This document shows, in pieces, positions 1-3,377 of a stretch of DNA of 6,303 bases. Below the pieces are notes generated by a model, which did no database searches, was not told where the DNA came from, and worked only from the letters and a program-made list of their open reading frames with translations. Source of the stretch: Ilumatobacteraceae bacterium (GTDB lineage: Bacteria > Actinomycetota > Acidimicrobiia > Acidimicrobiales > Ilumatobacteraceae); NCBI GenBank assembly GCA_025464045.1, contig JAODBQ010000373.1:1-6303 (forward strand), written 5' to 3'. Position numbers and translations under genes: made by a program. Numbering within the stretch: the first letter of the stretch is position 1; each line of letters starts with the position of its first letter.

Positions 1-17
1 GGGGCGTTGTCCGTTAA
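1..17 (+). CDS. possible C-terminal tail of an upstream gene (YceD/DUF177 by synteny)
   Basis: The frame with codons starting at position 3 reads Gly-Val-Val-Arg and then a TAA stop at 15-17; the other two forward frames stay open through this region. Four codons cannot identify a protein. In many bacteria a YceD/DUF177 gene, whose product is linked to 23S rRNA maturation, lies directly upstream of rpmF, so that is the best guess, resting on gene order alone. The stop would lie 62 bases before the rpmF start. It may equally be a chance stop in noncoding DNA. Confidence 0.25.
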
Positions 18-68
18 CCTCCGAACGCCCGATTTCGTCCGAGACCGCCTCGGCTGCGAAGCGCCTCC

Positions 69-74
69 AGGGAG
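69..74 (+). promoter_or_regulatory. ribosome binding site of rpmF
   Basis: AGGGAG lies five bases before the ATG at 80. It is a good Shine-Dalgarno match and fixes the start of this small gene, which is otherwise embedded in a longer open frame. Confidence 0.7.
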
Positions 75-79
75 TCCAG

Positions 80-259
80 ATGGCTGTCCCCAAGAAGAAG
101 AAGTCCAAGATGAAGACGCGCAGCCACCGTGCTGGCGCGTGGAAGTTGGGCACGCCGCCGCGGAGCATCTGCCCGCGTTGCGCCGCCGCCAAGCTGCCGC
201 ACACGGTGTGCCCGGCCTGCGGTTGGTACAAGGACCGCGTCGCCGTCGACGTGGGCTGA
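80..259 (+). CDS. rpmF: 50S ribosomal protein L32 (zinc-binding form)
   Basis: Structural protein of the large ribosomal subunit. The 59-residue product begins MAVPKKKKSK, the usual L32 opening, with a lysine/arginine-rich N-terminal third that would contact rRNA. A zinc ribbon follows: Cys31-Pro-Arg-Cys34, nine residues, then Cys44-Pro-Ala-Cys47, the CX2C-X9-CX2C spacing of the zinc-binding type; the Lys-Leu-Pro-His between the pairs is also typical. The end, around WYKDRVAVDVG, matches the family in length and character. Some bacteria carry a second, cysteine-free L32 used under zinc starvation; this is the cysteine-containing form. The ATG has a good Shine-Dalgarno sequence. The gene is too short to stand out among overlapping longer frames, but motif and synteny with plsX make it secure. 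Confidence 0.96.
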   Translation: MAVPKKKKSKMKTRSHRAGAWKLGTPPRSICPRCAAAKLPHTVCPACGWYKDRVAVDVG

Positions 260-297
260 GCGCGCGTCGCGCTCCCGCACCCACACCACACGTCTCC

Positions 298-1269
298 ATG
301 CTGCCGATCGCTGTCGACGCGGTGGGCGGCGATCGTGCACCCGACGAGATCCTCGCCGGCGCCCACGCCGCTGCCGCTGCCGGCATCCCCGTCCTGCTCG
401 TCGGTCCTCCGGGGCTCGACGGTGTCGGCGACCTCCCGCTGCTCGAGGCCTCCGAGATCATCGAGATGCACGAGGACGCGGCGGGAGCCGTGCGCCGCAA
501 GAAGGACTCGTCCCTCGTGCGCGCCGCCGAGGCGGTGCGCGACGGCAAGGCGTCGGCGATGGTCTCCGCCGGCAACACCGGCGCGACGATGGCATCGGCG
601 CTGCTGCGCATGGGCCGGATCAAGGGCGTCAGCCGCCCGGCGATCGCCACCACCATCCCGGTGCCCGGGGCGAAGCCGAACACGATGCTGGACAGCGGGG
701 CCAACTCCGAGGTCCAGGTGGAGTGGCTCGCCCAGTTCGCACAGATGGGCTCGATCTACGCCCGCCACCGCTTCGGCATCGACGACCCGGCAGTCGGGCT
801 GCTGTCGATCGGTGAGGAACCGGGCAAGGGCGACACCCTGCGCAAGGAGGCCTACGAGCTGCTGTCGAGGACGCCCGGCATCCGTTTCATCGGCAACATC
901 GAGGGTCGCGATCTGATGAACAAGACCGCCGACGTGATCGTCACCGACGGGTTCACCGGCAACGTCGCGCTGAAGGCGCTCGAGGGTGCGTTGAAGTCCG
1001 TCTTCTCGATGCTGTTCACGGCGTTCGGCTCGACCCCCGAGTACCAGGCGCACGCCGACGCACTGCTCCCGGCCGTGCTCCCGGTGCTGGCGGAGATGAG
1101 CCCCGACACCTACGGCGGGGCCGCGCTGCTCGGTGTCGACGGCGTGTGCATCATCAGCCACGGCTCGTCGAACTCGACGGCGATGGTCAACGCGATCACG
1201 CTGGCCCGTGACCTCGTCGAGGCCGGGCTCGTCGACGAGATCCGCGCGGCGATCGCTCAGCACGCCTAG
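298..1269 (+). CDS. plsX: phosphate acyltransferase PlsX
   Basis: PlsX transfers the acyl chain from acyl-ACP to inorganic phosphate, giving acyl-phosphate, which the membrane enzyme PlsY uses to acylate glycerol-3-phosphate; it is a soluble or peripheral membrane protein. The 323-residue product starts MLPIAVDAVGGDRAPDEI, the family opening (Val9 replaces the more usual Met). Other family blocks are SAGNTGA at residues 90-96, PNTMLDSGAN at 127-136, LLSIGEEPGKG at 168-178, DVIVTDGFTGNVALK at 212-226 and YGGAALLGVDGVCIISHGSS at 272-291. Length is normal. The same frame stays open upstream through rpmF, but homology begins exactly at this ATG. No Shine-Dalgarno sequence is visible in the 38 bases after rpmF, so it is probably translated from the rpmF transcript by coupling or a non-canonical route. 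The neighbouring acpP encodes the carrier of its substrate. Confidence 0.97.
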   Translation: MLPIAVDAVGGDRAPDEILAGAHAAAAAGIPVLLVGPPGLDGVGDLPLLEASEIIEMHEDAAGAVRRKKDSSLVRAAEAVRDGKASAMVSAGNTGATMASALLRMGRIKGVSRPAIATTIPVPGAKPNTMLDSGANSEVQVEWLAQFAQMGSIYARHRFGIDDPAVGLLSIGEEPGKGDTLRKEAYELLSRTPGIRFIGNIEGRDLMNKTADVIVTDGFTGNVALKALEGALKSVFSMLFTAFGSTPEYQAHADALLPAVLPVLAEMSPDTYGGAALLGVDGVCIISHGSSNSTAMVNAITLARDLVEAGLVDEIRAAIAQHA

Positions 1270-1286
1270 GTTCGACCTGCCCCGCG

Positions 1287-1292
1287 TACCAT
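1287..1292 (+). promoter_or_regulatory. possible -10 element upstream of acpP
   Basis: TACCAT fits the actinobacterial TANNNT -10 pattern and lies in the 64-base plsX-acpP gap. Transcription would begin near 1298-1300, giving a leader of about 35 bases that includes the acpP ribosome binding site. No clear -35 element sits at the right distance: TTCGAC at 1271-1276 is only ten bases away. A weak internal promoter for acpP-rnc-mutM is plausible but unproven. Confidence 0.3.
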
Positions 1293-1319
1293 TGGCGCCG
1301 ACCGCGGCCGCCCAGCTCC

Positions 1320-1325
1320 AGGAGA
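1320..1325 (+). promoter_or_regulatory. ribosome binding site of acpP
   Basis: AGGAGA ends eight bases before the GTG at 1334. It is the strongest Shine-Dalgarno sequence in the window and decides the acpP start within a frame that is open from far upstream, inside plsX. Confidence 0.75.
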
Positions 1326-1333
1326 ACCACTTC

Positions 1334-1636
1334 GTGCCGTCAGACCCTGTTCCGTCCAACACGGATGCCCCGCTCGACCGGGATGCCGTCTTCGAGATCG
1401 TGCGCGGCAACCTTGCCGACATCCTCGAGATCGATCCGGCGACGATCAGCCAGGGACAGTCGTTCGTCGATGACCTCGATGCGGACTCGCTCGCGCTGAT
1501 CGAGCTCGTCGAGGCGCTCGAGGAGGAGCTCAGCGAACGTTCCGTTGGCTTCCGCATCGAGGACGAGGACCTGGCCGACCTGAAGACGGTGCGCGACGCC
1601 GTCGACTACGTGTACGACCGCGTCAAGGACGGGTGA
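1334..1636 (+). CDS. acpP: acyl carrier protein
   Basis: Small acidic carrier that holds growing fatty acyl chains on a phosphopantetheine arm during type II fatty acid synthesis and delivers them to acyltransferases such as PlsX. The 100-residue product contains the attachment motif DLDADSLALIEL, with Ser52 as the modified serine, followed by helix II (residues 53-66) and the closing block KTVRDAVDYVYDRV at 84-97. It starts at GTG, set by a strong ribosome binding site. It is longer than the usual 75-80 residues for two reasons: a Pro/Asp-rich lead of about 16 residues, and roughly five extra residues (around SERSV, 67-71) between helix II and the IEDEDL segment. The TGA stop overlaps the rnc start. 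A role in a specialised pathway cannot be excluded, but the position beside plsX supports the main fatty acid ACP. Confidence 0.92.
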   Translation: MPSDPVPSNTDAPLDRDAVFEIVRGNLADILEIDPATISQGQSFVDDLDADSLALIELVEALEEELSERSVGFRIEDEDLADLKTVRDAVDYVYDRVKDG

Positions 1637-2340
1637 ACACGGCTGCATCCCAGCCCGATCTCGTCGGGCTCAGCGAGCGGCTCGGCTACACGTTCCGCGA
1701 CGAGTTGCTGCTGCGCCGCGCGATGGCACACCGCTCGTGGTGCGCCGAGTTCGGCGGTGAGCCGTCCAACGAGCGCCTCGAGTTCCTCGGCGACGCGGTG
1801 CTCGGGTGGGTGATCGCAGATGTCGCCTACCGGTGGCCGCAGGAGCTCCCGGAGGGCAAGCTGACCGACCTGCGCAAGAGCGTCGTCAACGCCAACGCGC
1901 TCGCCGAGGTGGCCGAGGGGATCGACCTCGGTTCGTGCCTGCTGCTCGGCCGTGGCGAGGACCTCGCCGGAGGACGGCACAAGCCGTCGATCCTCTCCGA
2001 CGCGCTGGAGGCGGTCCTCGGGGCGGTGTACCTGGACGGCGGCGTGGACGCGGTGCGCGCCCTGATCGACCGGCTGTTCACCCAGCCGCTGGTGACGGCC
2101 GCCGCGCGGCTGGACCGGCTCGACTACAAGACGCTGCTGCAGGAGATCAGCGCGCGCCTGTACGACGTGGCCCCGGTCTACGTGCTCGCCGACTCCGGCC
2201 CGGATCACGCCAAGCACTTCGAGGCGACGGCGTTCATCGCCGGCCGGCCGCTCGGTGCCGGCGAGGGACGCTCGAAGAAGGTGGCCGAGCAGCGCGCCGC
2301 GGAGCAGGCCTGCGCCGTGCTCCTCGCCGAGAGCAGCTGA
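1633..2340 (+). CDS. rnc: ribonuclease III
   Basis: Double-strand-specific endoribonuclease that cuts rRNA precursors and other structured RNA, acting as a magnesium-dependent homodimer. The 235-residue product has the nuclease domain at about 8-155, with the signature NERLEFLGDAV at 46-56. Visible active-site acids are Glu47, Glu50 and Asp54 in the signature, Glu74 in LPEGKLTDLRK, and Asp123 and Glu126 in ILSDALEAVLGAVYLDGG. The double-stranded RNA binding domain spans about 163-232, opening with DYKTLLQE and ending in GEGRSKKVAEQRAAEQA, whose lysines contact RNA. Length is typical. The GTG start overlaps the acpP stop in GTGA (1633-1636), and AAGGA at 1625-1629 is close to the start, so translation is probably coupled to acpP. 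No other in-frame start would preserve the first helix. Confidence 0.97.
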   Translation: MNTAASQPDLVGLSERLGYTFRDELLLRRAMAHRSWCAEFGGEPSNERLEFLGDAVLGWVIADVAYRWPQELPEGKLTDLRKSVVNANALAEVAEGIDLGSCLLLGRGEDLAGGRHKPSILSDALEAVLGAVYLDGGVDAVRALIDRLFTQPLVTAAARLDRLDYKTLLQEISARLYDVAPVYVLADSGPDHAKHFEATAFIAGRPLGAGEGRSKKVAEQRAAEQACAVLLAESS

Positions 2341-2341
2341 G

Positions 2342-3184
2342 GTGCCCGAGCTGCCGGAGGTGGAGACGGTTCGCCGCGGGCTCGAGGCGCAGGTCGTCGG
2401 GCGGCGGATCGAACGGGTCGAGGTCGGCCGCGAGCGCACCGTGCGGCGCACGTCGGCCGAGGCGCTGATCGACGGGCTGACGGGGGTGACGATCACCCGG
2501 TTCGGCCGACGCGGGAAGTACCTGATCGGCGAGCTCGACTCCGGCGACCGGCTGATGATCCACCTGCGCATGAGTGGTCGGGTGCTGATCGCGGCTGCGG
2601 GCACGGAACGTCCGCCGCACACGCACGTCGTCCTGCACCTGGCCGGCGAGCCGCCGCAGGAGATGTGGTTCGTCGATCCGCGGACGTTCGGCGAAGTCGT
2701 CGTCTTCGACCCGAACAACGCCGCGGCGGAGATGCCCGAGCTGGCCAAGCTCGGCATCGACCCGGTCACCGACGGGCTGACACGGGCCGAGCTCACCGCG
2801 CTGCTGCTCGGCCGATCGCGTCAGCTCAAGCCGCTGCTGCTCGACCAGCACGTGATCGCGGGGATCGGCAACATCTACTGCGACGAGACGCTGCACCTGG
2901 CCAAGCTGCGCCCGGACCGGCTGTCCGACTCGTTGAGCGCCCGCGAGATCGGTCGCCTCCACCGGGCGATCCACGAGGTGCTGGCACAGGCGATCGAGGC
3001 GGGCGGGAGCACGCTGGCCGATACGCAGTACGTCGACATCGAGGGGCAGGGCGGCTGGTTCCAGCTCCACCACCGGGTGTACGACCGGGCCGGCCAGCGC
3101 TGCCTGACGTGTGGGAGGGCCGACATCGTGCGGATCGTCACCGGCGGACGCTCGACCTGCTTCTGCCCCCGCTGCCAACACTGA
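2342..3184 (+). CDS. mutM: formamidopyrimidine-DNA glycosylase (Fpg/MutM)
   Basis: Base-excision repair enzyme that removes 8-oxoguanine and ring-opened purines and cleaves the resulting abasic site. The 280-residue product begins MPELPEVETVRRGLE; after Met removal Pro2 is the Schiff-base nucleophile and Glu3 the acid partner. Further family features are Lys59 in GRRGKYLI, Met77 in HLRMSGR, Arg114 and Phe116 in DPRTFG (the intercalation loop), and Asn177 in IAGIGNIYCDE (helix-two-turn-helix). The C-terminal zinc finger has Cys254/Cys257 (CLTC) and Cys275/Cys278 (CPRC), with the conserved Arg270 between. PELPEVET rather than the PEGPEI of endonuclease VIII, together with DPRTFG, favours MutM over Nei. 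The GTG start begins one base after the rnc stop with no clear Shine-Dalgarno sequence, indicating translational coupling. Length and residues look complete. Confidence 0.97.
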   Translation: MPELPEVETVRRGLEAQVVGRRIERVEVGRERTVRRTSAEALIDGLTGVTITRFGRRGKYLIGELDSGDRLMIHLRMSGRVLIAAAGTERPPHTHVVLHLAGEPPQEMWFVDPRTFGEVVVFDPNNAAAEMPELAKLGIDPVTDGLTRAELTALLLGRSRQLKPLLLDQHVIAGIGNIYCDETLHLAKLRPDRLSDSLSAREIGRLHRAIHEVLAQAIEAGGSTLADTQYVDIEGQGGWFQLHHRVYDRAGQRCLTCGRADIVRIVTGGRSTCFCPRCQH

Positions 3185-3377
3185 CGCGCCCGTCACCCGG
3201 ATCCGGTCGCGCCGTGGGTGGTTCTGGGCGCGTTCTGGTGCGGAAGCCGCCGCGACGATCCGCAGCCAGGAGGCGCAAGATCGCCGCCCGAGTCGGAACA
3301 ACCCCCGCCCCGGGCTACTCGCCGGCGGCCGGAGGTCCTGACGCAATGCGGCTGCGGCGACTAGGTTCGCTGACGCC
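3185..3377. other. mutM-smc intergenic region
   Basis: This 193-base gap is the longest noncoding stretch in the window. I see no convincing gene. It contains the perfect ten-base palindrome CCGGATCCGG at 3197-3206 and a six-base inverted repeat TGCGGA/TCCGCA (3239-3244 and 3259-3264) around a 14-base loop; neither is followed by a T-run, so no terminator can be claimed. The right end holds a candidate smc promoter. The gap separates the tightly packed acpP-rnc-mutM group from smc. Confidence 0.6.
3338..3367 (+). promoter_or_regulatory. candidate smc promoter
   Basis: CTGACG at 3338-3343 resembles the -35 box TTGACA (four of six, including TGAC). After an 18-base spacer, TAGGTT at 3362-3367 fits the TANNNT -10 pattern. 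Transcription would begin around 3373-3375, only a few bases before the smc GTG at 3378. Since smc also lacks a Shine-Dalgarno sequence, the two observations together suggest a leaderless or nearly leaderless transcript, a common arrangement in actinobacteria. Short motifs of this kind also arise by chance. Confidence 0.4.

Noticed and set aside
15..20. TAACCT as a -10 element for rpmF
   Set aside because: It fits TANNNT, but the -35 region lies outside the window and the motif overlaps a possible stop codon of the upstream gene. It cannot be supported.
7..297. A 97-codon N-terminal extension of plsX starting near position 7
   Set aside because: It reads rpmF in the wrong frame. PlsX homology begins at the ATG at 298, and rpmF has its own ribosome binding site and zinc ribbon.
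3197..3206. Palindrome CCGGATCCGG as an operator
   Set aside because: Several ten-base palindromes are expected by chance in 6 kb of this composition, and it has no second copy nearby or clear relation to a promoter.
3239..3264. Inverted repeat TGCGGA/TCCGCA as a terminator of mutM
   Set aside because: The stem is only six base pairs with a 14-base loop and no T-run; stems like this are expected by chance in GC-rich DNA.
3111..3341. Small + strand open frame of 76 codons spanning the mutM end and the intergenic region
   Set aside because: It begins inside mutM in another frame, has no ribosome binding site and shows no recognisable family.
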